The notes beneath the pieces are model-generated. The model was not told the DNA's origin. It ran no database searches and saw only the letters and a list, made by a program, of their open reading frames with translations. Positions 35,816 to 47,100 of a DNA stretch of 64,000 bases are shown here, in pieces (the first letter of the stretch is position 1; the number at the start of each line of letters is the position of its first letter). The position numbers were made by a program, and so were the translations under genes. This stretch comes from Stictocephala bisonia (Eukaryota; Arthropoda; Insecta; Hemiptera; Membracidae), in the NCBI GenBank assembly GCA_035578905.1, contig JAQJVL010002203.1, forward strand, positions 50,758-114,757, in the 5' to 3' direction.

Positions 35816-36586
35816 GACAATATATTAATTTTGGACTGAATGTAATGCAATTATGTCAATGCTATTTCTTTCATTGTTCTTATATTCAAACCCCTTCCAT
35901 TGTTTGGGTTATAGTATTTACAATTTAAATAAGGGAATTTATTTGTTTACATTATGTCTCATATTAACTTTGTAAATTCCATGAGTGGATGGAAACACCA
36001 TATGCTCAGGTAAATAGATTTATTGTTTTGACCAGTGTTTTGTATTGTTTTCAGTTTGTTCAGTTATTTTTATTAGAAGATGTTTCATGGTCTTAAATGG
36101 TCTATTTAAAGTTTATCATGTTTTGTTGAATGTTGGTAATTCAAATGACACCAGTTAGACCTACCAACTTAGGTTGCAGAGCTTGCAATGCTGCAAACCA
36201 AAGATATATACGAGCAAGACAAACTGATGAGCAACGCGAAGCTAACAGAGAAATGTTGTGTTTAATCCCAATCGAGCTGTGTTCAGTTACAGTGTGGCAA
36301 TCGACTACTATTAACTGCCCATCATTGCAATTAGGGCAATGAACATTCAACAATGATGCCAATGATAATGGCAATGAACACTGCAAGGCATTAAAGTTGT
36401 AAAATAAAGCCCCTGGATTGTGTTGCGCAAATGGAAAAGTTAAGTTGATGCCATTAGTACCACCACTAGAACTGCTACAGTCATTGGTTTTCGGAAATGG
36501 GCCAGCTTCTAGAAAATTTTTGACTCATATTCAGCAATACAATAATTGCTTTCAAATGACAATTTAAATATGCTTACAAGACAATT

Positions 36587-37100
36587 ATGAAAGGAGTGAA
36601 GGAAGGGACTGGTATTATTTATTTCTTAGATGCTCCAGGTGGAACTAGAAAAACTTTTTTAATATCATTGGTTTTGGCAACAATTCGATCACAAAATGAA
36701 GCTGCACTTGCCTCATCAGGTATTGGAAGGCGGTCGAACAGCGCTTTCAGCACTCAAGCTGCCGTTGAACATGCAAACAAGTGAAACTCCAATTTGCAAT
36801 CTTTCAAAGAATTCTGCACTGACCACAGTGTAAAACATGATCATTTGAGACGAATGCACAATGGCACACAAAAAATCTTTGGAGGCATTAGAATGCACAA
36901 TGCAAGATTTAAGAAACAACAAAAAACTTGTTTGGTGGTGCTATGATACTTTTGGCATAAATAATGAATTTCGACAAACATTACCAATGATTCCACGATG
37001 AACATCAGTTGAACTTAATCCGTGTTTTAAATCATCTAATTTATGGAAGTATATCAAACCACTTGAATTAAACATGAACATATGAGTAGAGTTACAAAAT
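36587..37100 (+). pseudogene. Helitron PIF1-like helicase, N-terminal pieces
   Basis: FLDAPGGTRKTFLISLVLAT is the Walker A region of a PIF1-type helicase, in which the family GGTGKT has become GGTRKT. ATIRSQNEAALASSGI follows, then in another frame GGRTAHSALKLPLN and SETPICNLSK. Frame changes near 36730 and 36790 and a TGA near 37000 break it. Confidence 0.8.
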
Positions 37101-37147
37101 GATCAATTTAGAGAGATGTTTTCAAAACAACTGCTCGACATTGGTAA

Positions 37148-37675
37148 TTGCAAAATTCCTGCGTTGATACATCGTCAGGATACGTTACATTCCCTAAAAA
37201 GTTTTGTCAATTTACTGAATCTAAGGCTGAACTCATCGAAATGGTATTCCCAAACCTAGCACAGAATTACAATGATCTGGTTTGGTTGAGCGAACGTGTT
37301 ATATTTTATACAATAAATGTTGATGTTAAAGAAATAAATGTTCAAATTCGAAATAAGATAGCTAGCGATCTGACATGCAAATCAGTTGATTCTGTCACCA
37401 ACACAGATGATGTCAACTATCCCACAGAATTTTTAAATTTACTTAAATTGCCTGGTTTACCACCTCATAATCTGCAATTGAAATTTGGTGTGATAATCAT
37501 TATGTTGCGAAATACTAACTCAGCAAGGCTTTGTAATGGCACTAGGCTTACAGTGAAAAAATTAATGAACAATATAATTAAAGCCAATATTTTTAATGGA
37601 AATTTCAAAGGGGAAACTGTTTTGATCCCTTGTACTTCCATTATTCCTAACGACATGCCATTTCATTTTAAATGA
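37148..37675 (+). pseudogene. Helitron PIF1-like helicase, C-terminal half
   Basis: A 175-codon frame with the C-terminal helicase layout of Helitrons: WLSERVIFYTINVDVKEIN, then YPTEFLNLLKLPGLPPHNLQ, LKFGVIIIMLRNTNSARLCN, GTRLTVKKL and FKGETVLIPCTSIIPNDMPF. It stops at FHFK and loses frame. Debris of the last helicase motif (KSQNPCLSQ-like) follows to about 37900. It lacks a start of its own and is a relic. Confidence 0.88.
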
Positions 37676-38140
37676 TTAAAATTTCCTATCCAAATGCATT
37701 TGCCATGTCTACTTAAATAAATTACAGGGGCAATCGTTATGTGTATGCAGCATAAATCTCAGAATCCATGTTTGTCACAATGGGCAATTGTATGATACCT
37801 GTTCTCGAGTTGGAGCACTATCATCATTATTTTTTTATGTCCCAGAAAAAAAACTAAAAAATGTTGTGAACGAGAAAGCATTGCAACAAATAATTTTTAT
37901 TTGAACGTTTTTTATATTTATTTATTCTAATTTATATTCAATACTCATGAATAACACAGGGCAACGCCTGTCGAGTCAGCTAGTAATAATATATAGTTGG
38001 GCTTGAGTGGAAAAGAAGACTTTATGGTCTTAGCTTTGTCCATAATAAAGACAATTTTCGTTTCATTTCATGCTCATCAGTTAGTTAAATATTTTACACT
38101 TAAGAGGGTATAAATAGTAAACTTGACTATTCATACATAC

Positions 38141-38236
38141 ATTGAGCTTTTCTGTCATGGACTTAAGCCGCTGGATGAACTCAGTCGTTGACCGTGCTCG
38201 CTCCGACAACTGCTGCAGGTTTTGTGAAAGTTCCGT
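38141..38236 (-). CDS. Internal exon of an unrecognised coiled-coil protein
   Basis: On the minus strand an acceptor with a good pyrimidine tract (tgtatttctttcag) precedes a 96-nt open exon in phase 0, followed by donor GTATGT. It encodes 32 residues starting TELSQNLQQLSERARS and ending RLKSMTEKLN. Leu, Phe, Ile and Met are spaced in heptad fashion, with Gln, Glu, Arg and Lys between them, as in a coiled coil. The exon is more GC-rich than its surroundings and has codon-like third-base variation, unlike the nearby mobile DNA. No partner exons were found in the window with confidence. The minus-strand gene would extend beyond both sides through long introns. I do not recognise the family. Confidence 0.55.
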
Positions 38237-38789
38237 CTGAAAGAAATACATTGATTTAGTACTTAAATTGACTGTATTCTTATTAACTACATGAGGATTT
38301 TAACAACATCTATATTTCACCAATCACAGTCAATAAGAAAAGAGACATTGTGACAATAACATAGCTTCCTTATACTTTATCCTTGGAAAACTTTACTGAA
38401 ACTTAAAATTTAATATTTATTTAAGCAAATTAATAATGCTTAGTTCCAGTAATACAGGGAGGACCGATGCTTCTAGGTGAGAACCGAGGAAACAACCTGA
38501 TTCTTAACTTGCATAGGTAATGATTCTGTGTACTTCGTTTACTTTAGGAAATAAATAAGTATAAACAATTATAATTTTCAGTAATACAGTCATGTAAACA
38601 GGTATTTATATGATAGTCAATTCTTTCATAAATGATGAATATAAATACTGTATTCACAAATTTACTTATTGTTTAAAAAATACACTCATGAAAATTACAT
38701 ACAACAATCAAGTCTTATATATTACATAGGAAACTTCCTCAATACTGTGTTATGTCTGAAGATGACAGTTAAATACACAGCTTTTAAAT

Positions 38790-39155
38790 ATGTATATATA
38801 AAAGTCATTTACCACTCATCACAATTTCTCTAAAAATATAAGTCCAATTGACTTGAAATTTTGTACATATGTTTATCTTGGCCCCTAGAGGCTCACTAAG
38901 AAAGGATTTTCCTCTCAGGACACCGTCCCACTGGCCTCCAAAATTCCCATGGTATTTTTATGGAGCTATATTAATTGATCTATTTATTTGATTAACATCT
39001 GTTAAATAAAAACAAATTGAAAACATTAAATTGTGGTAGGCTAAACTTTTAAAATAGTGGGGAAATACGTACAGTGTAACTGAAGGCTTGATGCACATTT
39101 AGATTATATAATCAAATTCAATATTATACCTGGTGAAGCGGGCAGGTACAGCTAG
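38790..39155 (+). mobile_element. Short non-autonomous Helitron
   Basis: The 3' end reads tggtgaagcgggcaggtacagCTAG (39155) followed by T. The 5' part starts with tatatataaaagtcatt and caatttctctaaaaatataagtcc, a common layout of insect Helitron ends. About 365 bp, no coding capacity. The exact first base is uncertain. Confidence 0.65.
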
Positions 39156-39844
39156 TTTAATAAATTCAAAAAAAGTATTCAAAATTTTATTGGATGTAGG
39201 CTACCTGACTCAATACAAAACATAGAATTTTTAAACAAATATTAGCTGATAGCTTAAAGCAGCTACTTTCCAAAAGTAAGTGTTTTAATATTGTTTTTGT
39301 AGATTAAGTCTGAGCTAAACATGGCTGAAGTTCAATTATCTTTAAAACATTGAAAATGGCTTTGGAATACTGAAAATCTTCTAAAGGTGCAGAGGAAGTG
39401 GAAATTGGAGTTTGGAACACAACTGCCGTCAATATTAATCCGAGACTAGTTTGAAATGTATGGGACAGTGATGAATGTTAACTAGAAACGCTTTGGTAAA
39501 AAGAAAACCTCTTCAAGCAAAGAAAAATTAAATGTCAATGTGATCTTTCAGCTATTTACTTGATATCCTGAAAAATCTAAAAAATTTAAATTTTTTACCC
39601 CAATAATATTCAACATATAAGTATCTTTAAAAAAAAACACACACACAATTTGTATGTGTATAATAGCTTTATTCAATAAAATGTATTTGCTCAAAATGTA
39701 TATAGGTACATTTTTTTAAGACAACCTGTATGTATATATATAATTATTTGATTTTTAGTACTGGTACTACAAAACAAATATACTTCTGTTATTTTTAGGG
39801 ATGAAAAATAATGTAACAACAATTAGCAATTGTTGAAATGGTTT

Positions 39845-40042
39845 CCCTCGACGTGGACACTACAAGAGAAGTCTCGGGTGTCCATGTTGGATGGTAGTCA
39901 AAGTTCAGACGTTGTGTAGGGAAGAGAACTGAGTGGCAGACTTGTCAGTTAGACGAAAATCAGACCAACAGTACGTGGTTAAGATTCCACGTAAAGCTGT
40001 AGGTCCCATATTTGCCCTAGCTATTGGGCTATTAATAAATAC
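39845..40042 (+). repeat. SINE family S1, copy D
   Basis: Body cgtggacactacaagagaag, middle gattccacgtaaagctgt, and 3' end gctattgggctattaataaa match the copies at 22.1 and 27.2 kb. The conserved 3' end across all four copies is the best defining trait. Confidence 0.7.
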
Positions 40043-40049
40043 CGGACCG

Positions 40050-43005
40050 AAATATCGACAGCTCAAAGTTAAAGTTCACATTTTATATAGTATATTTCTA
40101 ACTGCACGAAATTGAATAAATCCAACCAATATCAAAACAATTACTTCCGAAAAAAACTAAACCTTTACCCAAAGTATAATATAAACATGCAGAAGCGAAG
40201 CTCGGCGGTTTTACTTGCAACCAAGCGATGCTATCGAACCTAGCGGTGAGGTTGCAAACAACCTTTTAATTACTAAGTAAACTGCCGTGCTATCTAGGGG
40301 AGAAATGGCGTAGCTCTGAGACACGTTGACTTCGAGAGCTACCGTCCAGCCGGTTGCATTTTTCTCAATCATTACACCAATTCAACAGCTGTATATTTGA
40401 ATAAAATTTAAAAAAAATGTATCTAATCTAAGATAACCAAACCATCTGTTACACGAAGTGTGGAGTTTGTTAACATGTATTCTCTATATAGAAAGTCATA
40501 GACGTATACAATTATTTTCCATATTATTGTTTTATACTATAGTGAATAGTTATTGTAATAGAAATGATGTGAGTAACTACCAATTATTGTGTTTTAAACT
40601 CTTTCAAATATCACATTTACAATAGTTATCATTAATTTTACTATAGGTTCTATTTTTATCGTTGACATTTCTTAACAGAATTCATTAGTAAATTAATAAT
40701 ACCACACGTAGATTTCAATATATAATAATGTATTGCATAAACAAACTATTTAGATTGATACAGATTTTTATAGTTATATAACAAAAGAAAAAATTAATTA
40801 GTTCAAAAACTTCATATTGTGCATTACAAAATATCGGAAAACATTCGGAGTTAACAGCAGTAACAAAAAAATTAAAATAAATGCATAACAAATAAAATAG
40901 CTCAGTTGATTTTAAGAAAACCCTAGTAGCAGAATCAATTCGAAGCCAACAATCAATTATATATATTATTGGATTAAACATGATAGGAAATATGTCATCG
41001 GGAAGTTTATTTATTTATCCATTATTTCTCTCTTTATTATCGAATCTCTATCCCAGCGCTTTCTTACTCAGACCTTTTCCACCACTAACAGTAATACGAA
41101 AAAAAGTTAAGATTATTTCGTATTATTAATAAAATTGGTCAGTAACAAATTATATATTTTAGAGACATAATTATGTCTCATTTCAAAATAATTTAAGAAC
41201 ACAATATTAAACGAAAGTGGGCTTTCTTGTAAGTCTATGCTTGGATAGTCCAGGCTAATTAATTAAAAAAGGATTAATTTGCTATATATTAATACCCAAT
41301 TCAATGTAAACCATAGCATATATGACAATGAGCAAATACAAATTTGCCAAATAGTTAAATTTATTTCTGTTATAGTTTAGTTATCATTTTTTGAAAATAA
41401 GCTTTAAATGGTTTATTTATATCACTAATTAAATACATAAATTACTTTGTTATTTATTAACTTGAGTTTAAGAGCTGTATTAAATTACTTTTATATGTTT
41501 CGTTAGACATGTTATATTATATTACTAAATGAAAAGTTAATTGGATTACAATGAAAATTTAATATTAAAATCTAGGAGGCTGTGTCGTCACTTTTTTCTT
41601 CTTGAATTGCGTCTCTCTACTTATCTCATTCCCCCCAATTTCTTCTGACTCAAGTATTCATGGAGGGAAGTGTTGAACTATTTTGTAATTAACTTTATAA
41701 GAACAATATTTGAGTGATATTGTTGAAACTTTAGTAAAACCGAGCGTAAAATTATTCTAAGATTTTTAATAAACCTATTGAAACATGAAATTTCAATACA
41801 ACGCTGACTACAAAAGTGGTAAGACATCCTGTACTTTTATTTCTAGAACATTTTTACTTTGGGCTCATCAAGATGGCGGGAGTATTACGTAATCTGTCTA
41901 GGGGTGGAGATTTTCCATCCACAATACGAAGTTTTTAACTATTGTATGTTATTCCTTCTCTCTTTACTTATAGTTTAGGTATTAAAAAAGCGTATGTTTA
42001 TATTAGTATTTATTTAACATTATGTATTTCGACATAATGAGTTGTTTAAACAGTTAGTTATATCTTATTACATTGATTGTTGCAAATTTGATCACAAAAG
42101 GTATGGAAGTCAAACACTACATTTAAAATTTACGAACCAATTTGATTTGTTTCTTACGTCCAATGGAATATCTATTATTTTATATTAAAATGTGAAAATA
42201 AATATTTATACTATAATAGGCTACAAATTAGGCTTACTTTGATTACTTAAACGTAGTTTATGTGTTATTAATTTTATTTTAAATGCTTGTTTGTAAGTTT
42301 TATGCTATCAAATAAACTTACTGAGGTTTCTGTAAGTAGCTCTACCGTACATTTGAAGGTTAAACTTAATAATTTTCAATAGAACGTTTATTACAATTTA
42401 ATATGTTATTTTATTCAATATAAAGTTTATACTCAGCTGCCAATAAGTGTTAGTAGACTTTAATTAGTTTAAAGGTCAACCTGTTACAATCAATATTATT
42501 CTTTGAACCTAGTTTTATATTATATCAACCTAGGTCTAAATAATACAGATAAATACATGATAGTTGTATACTCCGAAAAATTCAGTTTATGTTTCGTTAA
42601 GGTTATGTTAATTTGGGATAGGTCAACTAATTAAGTTGACTAATATACAACTTTAAAATTAGTCAAACACCTGATATTTAATTTGTTAACTTAACTTCCA
42701 GAAGAGCCTGTTTCAAAATTTTTTAAACTAACGTGGTTGTTGCCAAAGAGATTGTGGTTGTAGCAAAAAAGATTTTAATATTTAATAACTTACTAGAATA
42801 GGTTTTTGAAAGGGTTTCAGTGTCAAGATATCTATAACTACTAGAACTGCTAGGGTTTCTTTTAGCAATTTTTGTCCACCACTTTCAAAATGACTATATG
42901 ATTAATTTAATTGTTATAGGCATATTAAAAAATATTCCATAACAATGATTAATATAAATAAAAGTACTATGAAGTTAAAAATTATTGCTATTTACGTATT
43001 TTTAG
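40050..43005. other. AT-rich DNA, no gene recognised
   Basis: No convincing exon or element. A slightly GC-richer patch at 40195-40360 (gcagaagcgaagctcgg...) has no reading frame of note. An 88-codon minus frame at 40715-40981 is low-complexity. Confidence 0.5.
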
Positions 43006-43184
43006 GATGTAATAAATTTCAAACCGAGTACCCTTTAACTTTTTTATTTAAATTATTTCACACAACATGTTTCAACTTAATAGTCATTTTCAAGCGTTAT
43101 GAATGACTATTAGGTTAAAACATATTGTGTGAAATAATTTAAATAAAAATGTTAAAGGGTACTCAGTTTGAATTTTATTACATC
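43006..43184. mobile_element. Foldback MITE 6
   Basis: A nearly perfect inverted repeat of 179 bp with arms of about 80 bp. GATGTAATAAATTTCAAACC begins the left arm, and the right arm ends at ...TTTTATTACATC. The centre pairs taatagtcatt with aatgactatta. High arm identity suggests recent origin or gene conversion. Confidence 0.85.
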
Positions 43185-44199
43185 ATAAAATTAATGTACG
43201 TCTGACACTTTCTCTACAGCAATGTTATTAGATAGAAGTAGGTAGAAAGATATTTTTGCTACTTTACTACTCTATTGGTTTCATATCAACATTAGTAATA
43301 AGGTATATTTTGTATTTTAATTAAAACGGAAAATTATGAAATTCACTTTAATAATTTACAACTTTATAAGGAATAAATATGTACCAACCTGCATTCTGCA
43401 TATGCAAAAAATCGTAATTTAACGAGTATGTATTGAAGCTGATAAATAACACACCACGTCTTGACATATGTATTTTAACACTTTACATACACTTTAACCC
43501 AAGACACAATATATTGGTAGATTATTCCAACTTGCACACATATCACAACACACAAACTGGCTTCACAAGAATACAAATTTATTTTGATAAAAAAACACAC
43601 ACAGAAATAAAATAATAATAAATAAATCACAATCACTTTGAAACATTTGAGAGTAATAAAAATCATTGCTACTTATGTCAAAAGTAAATATATTTGACAA
43701 CTGGCCTTGCAGACTTTACGATTTGGTGCTACTTGTGTTACTGGTAATAATATAAGCTGTAGGAAGAGTGGTGTTGAAGAGTGGGGAGGGAGTTATATTT
43801 GAATTCTTTGTACAACTATATATGTGGTTGATAATGTTGGAAAACAGACTCAACCCAACGGCCCCTGCTCATTTATAGATCAAGCAAACATAAATAAACA
43901 TTTACAGTACAACTGGAGTAAATCTTTTCGTTACTCCAAAAAGTATGTTATGCTTAAACAGAAAACAATTTTTTTAAATTATTTATATGCTCGTTTGTTT
44001 TTCTTTAATCTTTCAGGTAAATACTCCAAATCATTAGAGAACTATAACTGTATGTATCAGTTTTGTTAACATGATAAAAACAAAACTGTTAAAATACCGA
44101 TCGGCAGAACAAAGCATGAATTTAATGAACATTTATTTTAACTAACCCATCCTATATTCTTAAACATACAAATTTACATGTTCACACCTTGGGTTGGTT

Positions 44200-47100
44200 A
44201 GGTGGATAAGTCCTACTTTATGTGTATAGGTGAGTGTGTCAGTGTTACTATACGTGTATGTATGATGGGTAGGTGGGTCAGTACAACCGTACGTGTATTA
44301 ATAGATCACTGCTACTGTTCATGTATGGGTGGGTGGATCAGTACCATTTTACGTGAATGTATGATGGGTGGGTGGGTCAATCCCTCTGTGCGTGTATGGA
44401 TAGATGGCAGTGGCCATGGTCAGTGTTACTGTACGTGTATGTATGATAGGTGGGTAGGTCAGTACCACTGTACTAGTTAGCATGAATCACTGTTACTGTT
44501 CGTGAATGGGTGGGTAGGTCAGTACCACGGTAAGTGTATGAATGAATCTCTGCCACTGTTCTTATATAGGTAGATCACTGCCACTTTTTGTGGATTGCTG
44601 GGTGGGTGAACAAGCATGGGCGTGTTTGTGTGATACAATGGCAGAGATTTATTCCTAGTTCCCCACACGTAATGTACTGACAGCGGGTTGGTCAGTACCA
44701 CTGTACGTGTACAGGTAGATGGGTGGGTAAGTACACCTGTATGGGGGTGCGGGTGGGTCAGTAGGCTACCACAGCTCGTGTATGGGTGGGTAGGTTCGTG
44801 TATGTATGATGTGTGGGTGGGTTAGTACCATCCACCATATGTGTAAGGATGATTCACTGCCACTGTTCGTGTATGGGTGGGTGAGTAAACCTGTGCGTGT
44901 ATGGGTGCGATGGTTGGTCAGTACAGTTTAATTCTTATAATGGTAGACTGGGGCTGAGGAAGCGGAGGTAGGCGAGGGGCAAGGAAGATTATTGTAAAGG
45001 GCGTCTTACAAACACTCGCTCTAATTATGTTACTCCATGCAGTTTAGGACTGAATTCATTAGTTTAGGTTAGTAGTGGGTACAGGAAGGTGGGTGGGTGT
45101 GTAAACCTCTGCGTGATTGGGTGTGTGAGTGGGTCAGTACTGCTGTTTGTCTAAAGGTAGGTGATGGGTGAGTACACCTATGCGTGTATGGGTGCGCGGG
45201 TGGGTCAGTAAACTGTACGTGTACACTTGGATCACTGCCACGGTTTGTGTATGGGTGGTAGGGTCAGTGTTACTGAACGTGTATTAAAGATGTGTGGGTG
45301 GGTCAATACCATTGTACGTGTATGGATGGATCACTGCTACTATTTAAGTATTGGTAATAGGGTCGGTGTTACTGTATGTGTATGTATGATGTGTGGGTGG
45401 GTCAAAATCACTGTACATTTATAGAAAGGTGGTTGGATGAGTACTGCAGTATTTGTTACGTGGGTGGATATGAGTCAGTACCACTGTACGAGTATAGTAA
45501 TGTGGTTGGATGAGTACTGTAGTATGTGTATACGTGGATGGATATGAGTCAGTTCCACTGTACGCGTATAAGAAGGTGGTTGGATGAGTACTACTATATG
45601 GGTATAGGTGGGTGAATATGAGTCAGTACCACTGTACTTGTATAGGTAGGTGGTTTGGTGAGTACTACTGTACGTGTTTAGGTGGGTGAGTATAAGTTAG
45701 TATTACTGTACGCTTATAGGGAGGTGGTTGGATGTGTACTACTAAAGGTATATAGGTGGGTGGATATGATGAGTCAATACTACTGTGAGCGTATAGGAAA
45801 GTGGTTGGATGAGTACTACTGTATGTGTAAATGTGGGTGGTTATGAGCCAGTACTACAGTACGCGTGCAGATAGGTGGATGGGTAAGTACACCTGTATGG
45901 GTACTTGGGTGGGTCAGTACCACCATTCGAGTATGAGTGGGTGGATGCGCACACTTGTGCGAGTATGGGTGCGCGGGTTGGTGAGTAGGCTACCACAATT
46001 CATGTATGGGTGGATAGGTCCGTGTATCTATGATATGTAGGTGGGTCAGATCAATGTACGTTTATAGGAAGGTGGTTGGATGAGTACTACTGTACGTGTA
46101 TAGGTGGGGGGATATGAGTCAGTACTACTGTACACGCATAGGAAGGTGGTTGGATAAGTACTACTATACGAGTATATGTGGGTGGCTATGAGTCAGTACC
46201 ACTGTACGCGTATAGGAAGCTGGTTGGATGAATGCTACTGTACGTGTATAGGTGGATGGATATGAATCAGTACCACTATACGCATATAGAAAGGTGGTTG
46301 GATGAGTAGTACAATACGTGTATAGGTGGGTGGATATGAATCAGTACAATTGTACGTGTATAGGAAGGTGGTTGGATGAGTCCTACTATACGTGCTTAGG
46401 TGGGTGGACATGAGTCAGTAATACTGTACGCGTATAGGAAGGTGGTTGGATGAGAACTGCTGCATATGTATAGCTGGGTAGAAATGAGTATATACGTGTA
46501 TAGGAAGGTGGTTTGATGAGTACTAATGTACGTGTATAGGTGGGCAGATATAAGCCGGTACCACTCTACACCTATAGGAAAGTAGTTGGATGAGTGGTAA
46601 CAATTCGTGTATAAGTTGGTGGATATGAGTCAGTACCACTGTACGTGTATAGGAAGGTGGTTGAATGAGTCCTACTATACGTGTTTAGGTGGGTGGATAT
46701 GAGTCAGTAATACTGTACGCGTATAGGAAGGGGGTTGGATGAGCACTGCTGTATATGTAAGGGGTGGATATGAATTAGTACTACTGTACGCGTATAGGAA
46801 GGTGGTTGGATGAGAACTGCTGCATGTGTATAGGTGGGTAGAAATGAGTCAGTACCACTGTACCTGTATAGGAAGGTGGTTAGATGAGAACTGCTGTTTG
46901 TGTATACAGTAGGTGGCTGGATATGAGCCAGTACCACTGTACGCGTATAGGAAGGTGGTTGGATGAGAACTGCTGTATGTGTATAGGTGGGTGGATATGA
47001 GCCAGTACCACTGTACTGGTATAGGAAGGGGGTTTTATGAGAACTGCTGTATGTGTATAGGTTGGTAGATATGATTCAGTACCAGTACGTTTATAGGAAG

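Larger units (their letters stand above)
36130..37983 (+). mobile_element. Helitron, internally deleted
   Basis: Coding debris from both parts of a Helitron protein lies in order and ends in a typical 3' terminus. N-terminal basic region ARQTDEQREANREM is at 36200. A Rep-proximal segment KAPGLCCANGKVKLMPL with FLTHIQQYNNCFQMT follows at 36400-36565, and then PIF1-type helicase pieces. The 3' end reads gggcaacgcctgtcgagtcagCTAG at 37983, followed by T, as Helitrons end in CTRR next to a host T. Most of the Rep domain and much of the helicase are missing. Confidence 0.85.
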
